Positions 34,167 through 43,646 are shown, counted from the stretch's first letter. The stretch: 64,000 nt of DNA from Brevibacillus reuszeri (GCF_002897295.1 NZ_BEXF01000006.1:186001-250000), one strand, 5' to 3'. A program made the numbers and translations. The notes: generated by a model from the sequence alone, not told the origin.

Positions 34167-34550
34167 ATGATGTGGAACCCGGGAGATATCGTACGTGTCA
34201 CACAAAAAACGGGAGAATATATTACGGAAGTGCTAGAAAACCATGATAGCAAGCTGTTGGTAAAGGTATTGGCAGTAACCAAATTTCCGACACAAGGCGA
34301 CCTGCACACGTCGTTTGAGGTGGACGTTCCTTTGTTTCATCAGCGCCCAGCCTTGTCTTATCAAGAAAAATTCATGACTTCATCTGTAGGACCGATTCGT
34401 TATAATGGGGCGATTCCTGATTATAAGGAGTCTGTTCGCGTGGCAATGGAGCGCGAGATGGACAAACTCAGAAAAATGTCCGTCTGGGCAGAGCGTTGTC
34501 TGGTTGAATTGGAAGCAATGCACAAGGAAACCTTTACAAACACAAAATAG
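34167..34550 (+). CDS. kapB: Kinase-associated protein KapB
   Basis: This 127-residue protein matches KapB of B. subtilis in its layout: GDIVRVTQKTGEYITEVLEN (an SH3-like strand pair), LLVKVLAVTKFPTQGDLHTSFE, FHQRPALSYQEK and the C-terminal IPDYKESVRVAMEREMDKLRKM. In B. subtilis KapB is needed for full KinB activity in the sporulation phosphorelay. No lipobox or signal peptide is visible despite the historical name. GGAGGAGA precedes the ATG. No kinB-like gene lies next to it. Confidence 0.8.
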   Translation: MMWNPGDIVRVTQKTGEYITEVLENHDSKLLVKVLAVTKFPTQGDLHTSFEVDVPLFHQRPALSYQEKFMTSSVGPIRYNGAIPDYKESVRVAMEREMDKLRKMSVWAERCLVELEAMHKETFTNTK

Positions 34551-34594
34551 AGTGGTACTGTAGAAATCGAGCAAGACAACTGAATAGGTTAATT

Positions 34595-34690
34595 ACCAAA
34601 CGGGGGCCGAGCATTGTTGGCTGAGATTGTAACGAATGTGTTACTGACCGTTGAACCTGACCTGGGTCATGCCAGCGGAGGAAGAGGTAT
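34595..34690 (+). ncRNA. TPP riboswitch (THI element)
   Basis: The conserved thi box is plain: CGGGGGCCGAGC, then GGCTGAGA (34619-34626) and GACCGTTGAACCTGACCTGG followed by GTCATGCCAGCGGAGGAAGA. It precedes the thiS operon and would stop transcription when thiamine pyrophosphate is bound, through the terminator at 34771-34797. Confidence 0.95.
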
Positions 34691-34770
34691 AGCGAATCGT
34701 TATCACTAGAAGATGTCTTTTTGAGTGCATCCACACTTAAATGAGAACTTCTTCGAGAGGATCGAAACTC

Positions 34771-34797
34771 AACCATCCCGAGGCGGATGGTTTTTTT
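34771..34797 (+). terminator. Riboswitch-controlled terminator of the thi operon
   Basis: AACCATCC (34771-34778) pairs with GGATGGTT (34785-34792) and is followed by a run of T. Its distance from the aptamer suits an expression platform. Confidence 0.8.
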
Positions 34798-34830
34798 ATT
34801 CACCATTCGCTTTAGGGTGTACCGTTATTC

Positions 34831-34883
34831 GGCTTCTTCTGTCTGACTGGGTGTAAACCAGCAGGTGGGGGGAGCCTTTTTTT
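34831..34883 (+). terminator. Second terminator-like hairpin in the thi leader
   Basis: GGCTTCTTCT (34831-34840) pairs with GGGGGGAGCC (34867-34876) with several G-T wobbles, enclosing GTCTGACTGG/CCAGCAGGT, and TTTTTTT follows (34877-34883). It lies after the riboswitch terminator and 60 bp before thiS, so the operon must be read through it. Confidence 0.6.
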
Positions 34884-34944
34884 GTACGTGGAGGAATAGG
34901 CGAAGGTGCAATCCCCGGGGGGCGACATGAGAAGGAGGAATACA

Positions 34945-35148
34945 ATGGTTGTTCAACTGAATGGAAAAAAAGTAGAGTTGGCAGCAGAAATCGGCACTTT
35001 GCGTGAATTGCTGGCATCATACCAGCTGCAAGAGAAGATTGTAGTGGTAGAGCAAAATGGCGACATCATCGATCGTTCCCAGTATGAGACGACCCCCATT
35101 GCTGATGGGGATCGCATAGAAATTGTTCACTTTGTAGGAGGAGGATGA
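34945..35148 (+). CDS. thiS: Sulfur carrier protein ThiS
   Basis: This 67-residue ubiquitin-like protein ends in VHFVGGG, the C-terminal Gly-Gly tail that is adenylated and thiocarboxylated to give the sulfur of the thiazole ring. ATG 34945 has AGAAGGAGG before it. It is the first gene of the TPP-riboswitch operon and its stop overlaps the ribosome binding region of thiG. The adenylating enzyme ThiF is not in the operon and must be encoded elsewhere. Confidence 0.92.
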   Translation: MVVQLNGKKVELAAEIGTLRELLASYQLQEKIVVVEQNGDIIDRSQYETTPIADGDRIEIVHFVGGG

Positions 35149-35153
35149 TCATC

Positions 35154-35924
35154 ATGGATACATTGAAAATTGGACCATACGAATTTCGCTCGCGCTTGCT
35201 TTTGGGTACTGGCAAGTTTGCGGATCTGGATATACAAGGAAAAGCGGTGGAAGTATCAGAGGCAGAAATTTTGACATTTGCCATTCGCAGACTCAATTTG
35301 GAAAATCCGCAAGAGCCTAATTTTTTGGAACAGCTCGATCTGAAAAAGTTTACGCTCTTGCCAAATACAGCAGGTGCTTATACTGCTGAAGAAGCAGTCC
35401 GTATCGCTCGCCTGGCAAAAGCATCCGGTCTGTGTGACATGATCAAGGTCGAGGTTATCGGTGATCCAAAAACGCTGCTGCCTGATCCGATCGGCACGCT
35501 GGAAGCTTCGAAAATCCTCGTAGAAGAGGGCTTTATCGTTTTGACGTACACCAATGACGATCCGATTCTGGCACGACGCCTGCAAGAGGTTGGCGTGCAT
35601 GCAGTTATGCCAGGTGCTTCTCCGATTGGCTCCGGACAAGGAATCGTCAATGAAAACAATCTGCGCTTTATCATTGAAGAAGCGAAAGTACCGATCATCG
35701 TTGACGCAGGAATTGGTGCCCCAGCGGATTGTGCAAAGGCAATGGAACTGGGCGCTGATGGCGTACTACTCAACACAGCAGTCGCTCTCGCAGACAATCC
35801 CGTACTCATGGCTGAAGCGATGAAGCTCGGTGTGGAAGCTGGACGCAAAGGCTTTTTGGCAGGTCGAATCGCCAAAAAACGATACGCGTCAGCGAGCAGC
35901 CCAACGGAAGGGATGATCGAGTAA
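35154..35924 (+). CDS. thiG: Thiazole synthase ThiG
   Basis: This 256-residue TIM-barrel enzyme joins ThiS thiocarboxylate, deoxyxylulose phosphate and dehydroglycine to form thiazole phosphate. It shows [16 protein letters not shown] at the N-terminus, the Schiff-base lysine in [10 protein letters not shown] and the phosphate loop [29 protein letters not shown] 35154 lies nine bases after GGAGGAGG, which is also the end of thiS; ATG 35145 overlaps it. Neither thiO nor thiH is present beside it, so the glycine imine source lies elsewhere. Confidence 0.93.
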   Translation: MDTLKIGPYEFRSRLLLGTGKFADLDIQGKAVEVSEAEILTFAIRRLNLENPQEPNFLEQLDLKKFTLLPNTAGAYTAEEAVRIARLAKASGLCDMIKVEVIGDPKTLLPDPIGTLEASKILVEEGFIVLTYTNDDPILARRLQEVGVHAVMPGASPIGSGQGIVNENNLRFIIEEAKVPIIVDAGIGAPADCAKAMELGADGVLLNTAVALADNPVLMAEAMKLGVEAGRKGFLAGRIAKKRYASASSPTEGMIE

Positions 35925-35925
35925 C

Positions 35926-37212
35926 GTGGACCGTCTACAGGAGGCAATAGCAGCGATTGCTAACCGAAAAGAAGAGATGTTCGCGTTGTTGCAGGAGTTG
36001 GTTGCCCATCCGACGGTTAGTCCACCTGCACGAAACAGTGATGACGCACAGTCCTTTCTGGCAAATGAACTGCAAGCAATGGGCTTCGAGATCGATCGGT
36101 GGGAAGTGTATCCTGGGGATGACAATGTCGTAGGTCGGCTCCAGGGAACGGCTGCGAGCAAAGCCCATAGCCTCATTATCAATGGTCATATGGACGTCGC
36201 TGAAGTGGGAGACGACAGTGGTTGGACATACCCACCCTTTTCCTTGACAAAAGGGGAGGATGGGCGACTCTACGGCCGTGGTGTAGCAGATATGAAAGGC
36301 GGTTTGGCTGCTTCTCTGTTTGCGATTAAAATGCTTCGTGAGCATGGAGTGGAGCTACGAGGCGATCTGATGTTGCAATCCGTCATCGGAGAGGAAGCAG
36401 GAGAAGCCGGAACACTGGTAGCGATCGAACGAGGCTATACGGCAGATTACGCAGTAGTTGTCGACTCGAGTGACCTGCACATGCAAGGTCAGGGAGGCGT
36501 CATCACTGGCTGGATTACAATCGAGAGCCCAGCGACTTTGCATGACGGTATGCGGTCTAAGACCATTCACGCTGGGGGCGGTGTTCGTGGAGCCTCTGCG
36601 ATTGAAAAAATGATGAAAATCATAAATGCACTGCAAGAGCTGGAACGAGATTGGGCAGTGATGAAATCGTATCCGGGCTTCCCGGCGGGTAGCAATACGA
36701 TTAACCCTGCTGTGATCGAGGGTGGGCGCCATGCCGCTTTTATTGCAGATCGCTGCGCACTGTGGATCACGGTCCATTTTTACCCGAATGAATCGTATGA
36801 ACAGATCATTCGTGAAGTGGAAGACCATGTGCAAAGAGCTTCAGCTGCTGATGTGTGGCTGCGGGATCATCCGCCAGCTTTTCGCTGGGGCGGCCGCTCT
36901 ATGATCGAAGAGCGCGGAGAGATTTTTCCATCGCTAGAATTGGATCAAAATCATCCTGCACTTGCCATGCTGCGATCTGCCTACGAAAACCAGCTTCAGC
37001 AAGCTCCAGTGGTTGACATGTCTCCGAGCGTGACCGATGTGGGGTGGTTTGCCCATGCGGGAATTCCTGCCGTTCTGTTTGGGCCGGGAGAGCTAGAGAA
37101 TGCTCATTCCGTCGATGAATCTATCAATCCGGAACAGCTTGTCCAATTTGCCCAAGTCATGGCAAGGTTCATCGCCGAATGGTGCAATACGGCAAAAAAT
37201 GCGAAGGAGTGA
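35926..37212 (+). CDS. ylmB: M20 family deformylase of thiamine pyrimidine salvage (YlmB-like)
   Basis: This 428-residue zinc hydrolase of the M20/ArgE-DapE family has NGHMDVAEVG (His and Asp zinc ligands), YGRGVADMKGGLAA, IGEEAGEAGT (catalytic Glu pair) and a C-terminal His in ELENAHSVDE. In B. subtilis YlmB deformylates the formylaminopyrimidine taken up by ThiXYZ so that TenA can finish the conversion to HMP. The position between thiG and tenA and before thiZXY strongly supports that function. The start is GTG 35926, one base after the thiG stop. Confidence 0.85.
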   Translation: MDRLQEAIAAIANRKEEMFALLQELVAHPTVSPPARNSDDAQSFLANELQAMGFEIDRWEVYPGDDNVVGRLQGTAASKAHSLIINGHMDVAEVGDDSGWTYPPFSLTKGEDGRLYGRGVADMKGGLAASLFAIKMLREHGVELRGDLMLQSVIGEEAGEAGTLVAIERGYTADYAVVVDSSDLHMQGQGGVITGWITIESPATLHDGMRSKTIHAGGGVRGASAIEKMMKIINALQELERDWAVMKSYPGFPAGSNTINPAVIEGGRHAAFIADRCALWITVHFYPNESYEQIIREVEDHVQRASAADVWLRDHPPAFRWGGRSMIEERGEIFPSLELDQNHPALAMLRSAYENQLQQAPVVDMSPSVTDVGWFAHAGIPAVLFGPGELENAHSVDESINPEQLVQFAQVMARFIAEWCNTAKNAKE

Positions 37213-37219
37213 ATGTATC

Positions 37220-37900
37220 ATGACAAAATTTACAGATCGACTGTGGAAGAGTGTGGCTCCGATTTGGGAACAGACGCATAAGCATCCGTTTGTTACCGGA
37301 CTTGGGTGTGGCACCTTGCCAGTAGATTCGTTCAAGTTTTATATGAAGCAAGATTATGTTTACTTGATCGATTACGCCAAAATGTTTGCCCTGGCAAGCA
37401 CGAAAGCCTATGACTTGACTACAAGTGCCAGATTTGCAGGCTTGCAGGAAGCGACGCTGAATGGAGAGATGGAGCTGCATCGACAGTATGCAGAGCGCTT
37501 TGGCATCTCGCGTGAGGAACTGGAAGCAACAAAGCCGTCCTTTGTGATGCTGGCTTATACTAGCTACATGCTGCGCGTTGCTCATCAAGGATCATTGGCG
37601 GAGCTAGTTAGTTCCTTGCTGCCATGCACGTGGAGCTATTGGGAGATCGGCAAGCATTTGGCAAAAGTAGAAGGCGCTCTGGAGCATGAATTGTACGGTG
37701 AATGGGTGCGGATGTACAGCTCCGATGAGTTTGGACAGCTTGCGATTTGGCTGATTGATATCATGAACGAGTTGGCTGACGGCAAGAACGAGCAAGAGCT
37801 TGCCCGACTCGAGGAACATTTCCTGTACACGACAAAAATGGAGTACATGTTCTGGGATATGGCGTACAGAAAGGAAATGTGGCCGTGCGAGATCAACTAG
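37220..37900 (+). CDS. tenA: Aminopyrimidine aminohydrolase TenA
   Basis: This 226-residue all-helical TenA/thiaminase II family protein hydrolyses aminomethylpyrimidine to HMP in thiamine salvage. It shows HPFVTGLGCGTLPVDSFKFYMKQDYVYLIDYAK, the Cys nucleophile region LLPCTWSYWEIG and the C-terminal acidic residue region MEYMFWDMAYR. ATG 37220 follows GAAGGAGTG; the longer frame from 37100 lies within ylmB. The end overlaps the start of thiZ by 22 bases, which suggests translational coupling. Confidence 0.92.
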   Translation: MTKFTDRLWKSVAPIWEQTHKHPFVTGLGCGTLPVDSFKFYMKQDYVYLIDYAKMFALASTKAYDLTTSARFAGLQEATLNGEMELHRQYAERFGISREELEATKPSFVMLAYTSYMLRVAHQGSLAELVSSLLPCTWSYWEIGKHLAKVEGALEHELYGEWVRMYSSDEFGQLAIWLIDIMNELADGKNEQELARLEEHFLYTTKMEYMFWDMAYRKEMWPCEIN

Positions 37901-38661
37901 CCTTTGCTGGTGTACGATTTGCCTATGGTGATCAACCGATTCTCGACAACTTTGATCTAAACGTAGCCAAAGGCGAATTTGTAAGTTTGATCGGACCAAG
38001 CGGGATTGGCAAAAGCACTTTGTTTCAACTGATAGCAGGGCTCCTGCAGCCACAAAAGGGAGAGATTCTGCTAGGAGGAGAAGCGATGGCAAATCGACTG
38101 GGGCAAGTAGGCTATATGCCCCAGCGAGATTTACTGATGCCGTGGCGTACCATTGTTGAGAACGCTGCATTACCACTGGAAATCCAAGGCATCTCCAAAA
38201 AAGAAGCACATGAGAGAGTGAGAAGTGAGCTTCCCCAATACGGTCTGGAAGAATGGGCGGACGCTTATCCCGCACAGCTGTCTGGTGGAATGCGTCAGCG
38301 CGTGTCTTTTTTACGTGCTCTGCTGTCAAGCTCAAGCATGATGCTTCTGGATGAACCCTTCAGCTCGCTCGACGGGATTACCCGGATGGACATGCAAGAA
38401 TGGCTGATGGCCAAGTGGCAGGAAACGGGAAGCACGATGCTGATGATTACGCATGATATCGACGAAGCGATTTTACTGGCGGATCGGGTTGTTGTACTCA
38501 CGGGTAAACCGATTACGAAACCAATTGAGCTTCGGGTCTCGATTAATCGCCCGCGTTCGTTGGTCAGTCGCAATCAGTCTGGGTTCCTCGCTTTGCGTGA
38601 GGAAATATGGGATTTGCTCCGCAGCCATCGGAGCCAGCCTTCCTTGGGGAGGGAAGCGTAA
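37879..38661 (+). CDS. thiZ: ABC transporter ATPase of the HMP-precursor importer (ThiZ)
   Basis: This 260-residue ATPase has Walker A GPSGIGKST, the signature LSGGMRQRVSFLRALL, Walker B MMLLDEPFSSLD and the H-loop MITHDIDEAILLADRV. It energises the ThiX permease together with the ThiY binding protein. The start is GTG 37879 or the better spaced GTG 37885 after AAGGA, both within the end of tenA. Its stop overlaps the ATG of thiX (TAATG). Confidence 0.88.
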   Translation: MAVRDQLAFAGVRFAYGDQPILDNFDLNVAKGEFVSLIGPSGIGKSTLFQLIAGLLQPQKGEILLGGEAMANRLGQVGYMPQRDLLMPWRTIVENAALPLEIQGISKKEAHERVRSELPQYGLEEWADAYPAQLSGGMRQRVSFLRALLSSSSMMLLDEPFSSLDGITRMDMQEWLMAKWQETGSTMLMITHDIDEAILLADRVVVLTGKPITKPIELRVSINRPRSLVSRNQSGFLALREEIWDLLRSHRSQPSLGREA

Positions 38662-39437
38662 TGGGACATTGGCAAAGAGGTGTCTGGTTTGGTTTTTCCA
38701 TCGCCCTGTTCCTAATCGCGTGGGAGCTCGCATGCCAGTTGCTTGCGATTCCACCGTTTATTTTGCCCCCACCGAGCGCTGTGGCTGTTTCTTTATGGGA
38801 GCTGCGTGAATCACTTTTGGGTCTGCATTTATGGGCGACGCTGAAAGAGGTTTTGATCGGGCTGTCGATTTCCATCGTGTTTGGGATATCGCTTGCCTTT
38901 GCAATGAACGCGAGTCGCATTGTCGAGCGATTGGTCTACCCGTATATCGTCATTTCCCAAACAATACCAATTATAGCATTATCGCCCGTTTTTATTTTAT
39001 GGTTCGGCTATGATTTGTCGGGAAAAATCGCGGTTACGATCTTGTTTACTTTTTTCCCGATCGTAGTCAATACGTATGACGGGCTGCGATCCACAGATAA
39101 AGATACGTTGAATCTCCTAAAAACGATGGGAGCCACACGCGGGCAGATTTTTACCAAGCTGCAGCTGCCATCTAGCTTGCCGCACTTTTTTAGCGGACTA
39201 AAGGTAGCTGCTACTTACAGTGTCGCTGGAGCAACCATCGGGGAGTGGCTTGGGGCGAGTGAAGGTCTCGGGTATTTCGGCCGGCGAGCCTCTGGTAATT
39301 TTCAGGCACCAGCTTTGTTTGCCTCGGTTCTGCTGTTATCTGTGCTCGGGATGCTGCTCTTTTGGCTGGTAGGAAGAGTCGAACGGCATTTTAGCCCGCA
39401 AGTAAAAGTGAAAAAAAGCAGCAACGTGAAAAACTAG
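38661..39437 (+). CDS. thiX: ABC transporter permease ThiX
   Basis: This 258-residue membrane protein has about six hydrophobic segments and the EAA loop DTLNLLKTMGATRGQIFTKLQLPSSLPHFFSGLKVA that contacts the ATPase; it is of the SsuC/TauC-like importer class. It carries formylaminopyrimidine into the cell with ThiY and ThiZ (by homology and context). ATG 38661 overlaps the thiZ stop codon. Confidence 0.88.
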   Translation: MGHWQRGVWFGFSIALFLIAWELACQLLAIPPFILPPPSAVAVSLWELRESLLGLHLWATLKEVLIGLSISIVFGISLAFAMNASRIVERLVYPYIVISQTIPIIALSPVFILWFGYDLSGKIAVTILFTFFPIVVNTYDGLRSTDKDTLNLLKTMGATRGQIFTKLQLPSSLPHFFSGLKVAATYSVAGATIGEWLGASEGLGYFGRRASGNFQAPALFASVLLLSVLGMLLFWLVGRVERHFSPQVKVKKSSNVKN

Positions 39438-39448
39438 GAGGAACACCA

Positions 39449-40477
39449 ATGAAACGTGTAAATACGTGGACGAAAACAATAATGGCACTGACGCTCGCTA
39501 CAAGTCTGGCAGCCTGCAGTAACCAAGCGGGAACTAGCTCAAGCCCATCGACGCCAGAAGCAAAAGGGGGAGAACCGACAGAGCTGACCATTGCACTTGA
39601 TTGGTATCCAAATGCAGTTCACTCCTTCCTGTATGCAGCGGAAGACCAAGGCTTTTTCAAGGAAGAAAACCTCAAGGTAAATCTGCAAATGCCATCGGAC
39701 AGCAATGATCCGCTAAAAATGGCAGCTGCGGGGAAGGTTGATTTGGCTATCAGCTATCAACCACAGGTGGTTCAAGCCCGCTCAGAAGGAATTCCTGTTG
39801 TTTCTGTCGGGGCGCTTGTACGCCATCCGCTCAACGTCATTATGACACGCAAGGATAGTGGCATCGACACCCCGCAGCAGCTTGCCGGAAAAAATATCGG
39901 TTACCCATCCATTCCACTGGATGAGTCGATCGTTCGTACGGTAGTGAAACAGGCAGGGGGAGATGATTCAGGACTCTCGTTTACGGATATCGGTTTTGAC
40001 ATCGTGCCTGCTCTGACTGCTAAAAAGGTAGACGCCGTAGTGGGAGGGTACATCAACCACGAGCAATTGATTCTCGAAAAAAATGGGGTAGCTGTAAATG
40101 CCTTTAAACCATTTGAGTTTGGTGTGCCGGACTACTATGAGCTTGTGCTTACTACTAGCGACGATACCCTCGGCAAAAAACAGCAAGCAATCGAAGCGCT
40201 CCTGCGCGCAATCGCCAAAGGTCAAGACTACGTGAAAAACAATAAGGAAAAAGCTCTCGACCTGCTCCTGGCAAAACAGGCAGGAGAGTTCCCACTTGAA
40301 AAAGACATCGAAACAAAAAGCCTGGATATCCTGATTCCGTTGATGGATGCTGGTGATAAGCCATTTGGCTATCAAACGGCAGAGTCATGGCAAACGCTTA
40401 TTGACTGGATGAAAAGCGAAAAACTGATTACAACAGATGTAAAAGCTGAGCAGGTCATGCGCGATCTTATAAAGTAA
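39449..40477 (+). CDS. thiY: Substrate-binding lipoprotein ThiY (NMT1/THI5-like)
   Basis: This 342-residue protein has a lipoprotein signal with lipobox LAAC (Cys23) and the NMT1/THI5 fold start LTIALDWYPNAVHSFLYAAEDQGFFKEENL. It captures formylaminopyrimidine or a similar HMP precursor on the outer face of the membrane. GGAGG precedes ATG 39449. Its last 11 bases overlap the end of the convergent histidine kinase gene and no terminator is seen between them. Confidence 0.9.
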   Translation: MKRVNTWTKTIMALTLATSLAACSNQAGTSSSPSTPEAKGGEPTELTIALDWYPNAVHSFLYAAEDQGFFKEENLKVNLQMPSDSNDPLKMAAAGKVDLAISYQPQVVQARSEGIPVVSVGALVRHPLNVIMTRKDSGIDTPQQLAGKNIGYPSIPLDESIVRTVVKQAGGDDSGLSFTDIGFDIVPALTAKKVDAVVGGYINHEQLILEKNGVAVNAFKPFEFGVPDYYELVLTTSDDTLGKKQQAIEALLRAIAKGQDYVKNNKEKALDLLLAKQAGEFPLEKDIETKSLDILIPLMDAGDKPFGYQTAESWQTLIDWMKSEKLITTDVKAEQVMRDLIK

Positions 40478-41843
40478 GAACAATTTCAGCTTTCATACCT
40501 TCTCCGATCGTACTCGCCAGCACAAGCTGCCCTCGATGGGCTTTGGCGATCCTTGCGACCATCGGCAAACCAAGTCCGTGTCCGTTTTGGGCCGGGCTTT
40601 TTCTTTTTGTGGAGTAAGGCAGCTCGAGCAAATCGGAGAGCTCGTCTGACGGATATCCCTTGCCGTTGTCTGTAACGATGATTCGACCAAACAGGTTATC
40701 TGCTGATAGCTCTGTGCGCATGACAATTCGACAGCCTTTCGGATTGTGCGTGATACTGTTTTGAATCAGATTGGTGACAGCCCGCGTCAACAGCTTTTCA
40801 TCCCCGTTTACCACGATACATTCATCAGAAAGATCAACCTCAAGTGTATAAGAATCATCCAATCCGTTATTGAGAAATTCAGTAGCAATACTCCTGGCAA
40901 TGGCTGATAGCTTCAATGGTTTGGTGTACAGTGGCTGCATGTCATACTCCAGCATAGAAACTAAATTCAAATCATGTACAAGTGAGCGCAGCTTTTCGCC
41001 CTGCTTACGAATGATACCAGCTTTCTTCTGCTCCTCGATGGGTATGCGCTCGCTTTCCTCCAGCTCACTTGCATAGCCTAGAACCATGGAGAGCGGTGTG
41101 CGGATATCGTGGGAGATTCCAGCAATCCAGTTTGAGCGTGCTTCATCTCTTGCTTTTAGCTGTTCATTTTTTTGTTGGAGGAGTGTCGACGTTTGGTTCA
41201 TGCTTTTAGCCAGGCTGCTTAATACACCTTTGGGCTCAACATAGGCTTGCTGTTCATCTGCAAGTGCATGAATACCGCGAACGAGAGGCCTAATCGACTT
41301 AACAAATCTGGAGCCGATCAACAAGGCCACAAGCAAGGCAAGTACTGCATTGCCAGCCAGCAAAGCCAAAAAACGATAGGGGAGATTGCTGATCCATTCA
41401 ATCGGAAAGACAAATTGATATTTGGCAACACTGTCTTTCGGAAAGCCTACGACGACGAGTCCTTGTTTATGCTCCCAGACATATACTGGATAATCCTGTA
41501 AGTAATTCCTCGAAAACTGCGCGACTTCCACCAGTGAATAGGAATGAGAAAGCTCGCTGGGGAGAGAGTAACTCCACGCGATCTGTCCTTGAGCATCCAG
41601 CAGCATAGCCCAGGCATAGTTTTGGCGCAGAAGTTTTTCAGCCGCAGGTTCCAAAGAAAAACGAGATTCGGAGATGGTTAATCCTTCTGTGACGTGCTGT
41701 GCGATGCTTGCTGGAGGAAGCCCCTCATTCATTCCAGCGAAGAACCACGTTCCGAGAAAGATAAAGTTAAGAATGAGCAAAAACACTGCGATCACGATTG
41801 TGGTACCGATATATCGATGTAAGATGCGAGCAACACCATCCAT
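40467..41843 (-). CDS. Membrane sensor histidine kinase
   Basis: This 458-residue kinase has two membrane segments (about residues 11-35 and 155-180) enclosing an extracytoplasmic loop of about 120 residues, a HAMP-like linker, the phospho-acceptor His245 in GISHDIRTPLS, and a HATPase domain (NLIQNSITHN, DNGKGY, GHGLGLPMVARIAK). It belongs with the response regulator gene just upstream on the same strand. Opposite lies a LanFEG-like ABC exporter, so the probable stimulus is an antimicrobial peptide acting at the membrane (inference from context). Confidence 0.88.
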   Translation of the reverse strand: MDGVARILHRYIGTTIVIAVFLLILNFIFLGTWFFAGMNEGLPPASIAQHVTEGLTISESRFSLEPAAEKLLRQNYAWAMLLDAQGQIAWSYSLPSELSHSYSLVEVAQFSRNYLQDYPVYVWEHKQGLVVVGFPKDSVAKYQFVFPIEWISNLPYRFLALLAGNAVLALLVALLIGSRFVKSIRPLVRGIHALADEQQAYVEPKGVLSSLAKSMNQTSTLLQQKNEQLKARDEARSNWIAGISHDIRTPLSMVLGYASELEESERIPIEEQKKAGIIRKQGEKLRSLVHDLNLVSMLEYDMQPLYTKPLKLSAIARSIATEFLNNGLDDSYTLEVDLSDECIVVNGDEKLLTRAVTNLIQNSITHNPKGCRIVMRTELSADNLFGRIIVTDNGKGYPSDELSDLLELPYSTKRKSPAQNGHGLGLPMVARIAKAHRGQLVLASTIGEGMKAEIVLTL

Positions 41844-41863
41844 TTTTTACTCTTCCTTTATGT

Positions 41864-42565
41864 CTAGTTTGAGCCGAGTCCTCTAGCGGTGAGCAAGTAT
41901 ACGGGAGAGGAAGGGGTGGCTTCAATCTTTTCCCGGATCCTTCTGATATGTACCATTAGTGTATTTTCATAGCCAAAATAATCGTCGCCCCACACCGCTT
42001 GACAAAGAGAGTCGCTCGTAACGATTCGCCCACGGTTTTCATAAAGCTTTACGAGGATGGCAAGTTCTTTTGCCGTCAAGGTTAGCTCGCCTTGTTCTCT
42101 GCGAACCACAGCAGCATTCAAATCGACTGTTTGGCTGCCGAGGTTAAATATCGGGTGGGGCTCATCCATAGGTGGAATATACACGCGGCGCAAAATAGCA
42201 AGCAGGCGCAGAACCAGCTCTTTTGGCAAAAAAGGCTTGACCATGTAATCGTCGGCACCTAATCCGAGCCCGAGCAGCCTGTCTTCATCTTCGCCTCTTG
42301 CGGACAGAAATAGGACGGGAATCTGTGAGAAGCGGCGAATAGAAGATAGCAGGGCAAAGCCGTCGCCATCGGGAAGCATCACATCCAGGATGGTAATGTC
42401 AGGCTTTTCGGTCCGACATGCAGTCAGGGCTTCACCACAGCTTCCAGCTTGAAAAATACGAAAAAAGCCTTCCTTGCGTAAAAAACCATCAATCATATTT
42501 CTGATTTCCGGCTCATCATCTACGATGAGTATTTTTTTGGATTTTACATCTTCAAACACATTCAT
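41864..42565 (-). CDS. OmpR/PhoB-family response regulator
   Basis: This 233-residue regulator has a receiver domain (IVDDEPEI, phospho-acceptor Asp61 in ITILDVMLPDGDGF, Lys in YMVKPFLPKEL) and a winged-helix output domain (LTLTAKELAILVKLYENRGRIV, VHIRRIREKIE). ATG 42565 or GTG 42568 is the start. The kinase gene follows after 20 bp. It probably binds the 11-bp-spaced AAGGTT repeats in front of the divergent ABC transporter genes. Confidence 0.88.
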   Translation of the reverse strand: MNVFEDVKSKKILIVDDEPEIRNMIDGFLRKEGFFRIFQAGSCGEALTACRTEKPDITILDVMLPDGDGFALLSSIRRFSQIPVLFLSARGEDEDRLLGLGLGADDYMVKPFLPKELVLRLLAILRRVYIPPMDEPHPIFNLGSQTVDLNAAVVRREQGELTLTAKELAILVKLYENRGRIVTSDSLCQAVWGDDYFGYENTLMVHIRRIREKIEATPSSPVYLLTARGLGSN

Positions 42566-42632
42566 CACCTGCTTCCATTATACTGGCTATTTGCAATGCT
42601 TCTACCGGCCAGCTTCTCTTTCTAGTTGATTT

Positions 42633-42649
42633 AAGGTTACTGTAAGGTT
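42633..42649 (+). promoter_or_regulatory. Candidate response-regulator operator
   Basis: AAGGTT occurs at 42633-42638 and again at 42644-42649, an 11-bp period typical for OmpR-type dimers on one DNA face. It lies about 90 bp before the ABC transporter start, in the divergent region. Confidence 0.45.
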
Positions 42650-42734
42650 GTCGTCAGCTTGGGGTAGGGTGCCGCGTATATGCTTTTCCTGTGAAGCAAA
42701 TATCGTGTATATGAAAAGACAGGAGTGAACAGCA

Positions 42735-43646
42735 TTGGATACGATTGTTACTACGCGTAGCCTGACAAAACGATACGGGGCCGATTATCGGGTCAATTCG
42801 GTCAATGTAGAGGTAAATGAAGGGGACATATATGGTTTTCTTGGCCCGAATGGCGCTGGGAAGACAACTACCATCAAAATGCTCTTGGGTTTGGTGAAAC
42901 CTACTAGCGGGCAAGTCTTACTATTTGGAAAAAATTTCAGTGAAAACCGCCAAGCGATATTGAAACAAACGGGATCGTTGATAGAATCACCCTCATACTA
43001 CGCACACCTTACTGGCCTGGAAAACATGAGAGTAATTCAACGTATAAGAGATGTGCCAGACAAAAACATCACAGAAGCACTACGCATCGTGCGGTTGGAA
43101 AAGCAAAAGGATAAAAAAGTAGGACAGTATTCATTGGGGATGAAACAGCGGCTCGGGATTGCGATGGCGCTTCTCCACTTTCCGAAGCTGCTCATTCTCG
43201 ATGAGCCTACGAATGGGCTTGACCCTGCCGGGATTGGCGAAATTCGCGAGCTGATCCGTTCACTGCCAGAGCGGTATGGCATGACTGTCTTTCTCTCCAG
43301 TCACTTGCTTACAGAAATCGAACAAATAGCGACGAGTGTCGGTATCATTCACGATGGGCAGCTCTTGTATCAGGGAAGTATGGATGAGCTGAAAAAGAAG
43401 CATCAAGCGGTGATATCCATCAAGACAGGTGATAATGAACGAGCGATGGGACTTCTTTTCCACTCTGGATTTGAAGCAGCATGTACGGACGGTTTTCTGC
43501 GTTTGCCTGCTTTAACGGACAGCGAGGTAGCAGAAGCCAATCGCGTACTTGTTCATAGCGGAATTGATGTCATACGGATTTCCGAACAGAAAAAGAACCT
43601 GGAGACGATCTTCCTGGAGCTTACCGGAAAGGAGCGGAGCCTGTAG
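42735..43646 (+). CDS. ABC transporter ATPase, lantibiotic-immunity (LanF) type
   Basis: This 303-residue ATPase has Walker A GPNGAGKTT, Q-loop region KQTGSLIESPSYY, signature YSLGMKQRLGIAMAL and Walker B LLILDEPTNGLDP, with a C-terminal extension as in LanF/BcrA/CprA proteins. With the next two permeases it should expel lantibiotic-type or other cationic peptides from the membrane. The start is TTG 42735 following CAGGAGTG. It heads a three-gene operon facing a two-component system. Confidence 0.85.
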   Translation: MDTIVTTRSLTKRYGADYRVNSVNVEVNEGDIYGFLGPNGAGKTTTIKMLLGLVKPTSGQVLLFGKNFSENRQAILKQTGSLIESPSYYAHLTGLENMRVIQRIRDVPDKNITEALRIVRLEKQKDKKVGQYSLGMKQRLGIAMALLHFPKLLILDEPTNGLDPAGIGEIRELIRSLPERYGMTVFLSSHLLTEIEQIATSVGIIHDGQLLYQGSMDELKKKHQAVISIKTGDNERAMGLLFHSGFEAACTDGFLRLPALTDSEVAEANRVLVHSGIDVIRISEQKKNLETIFLELTGKERSL

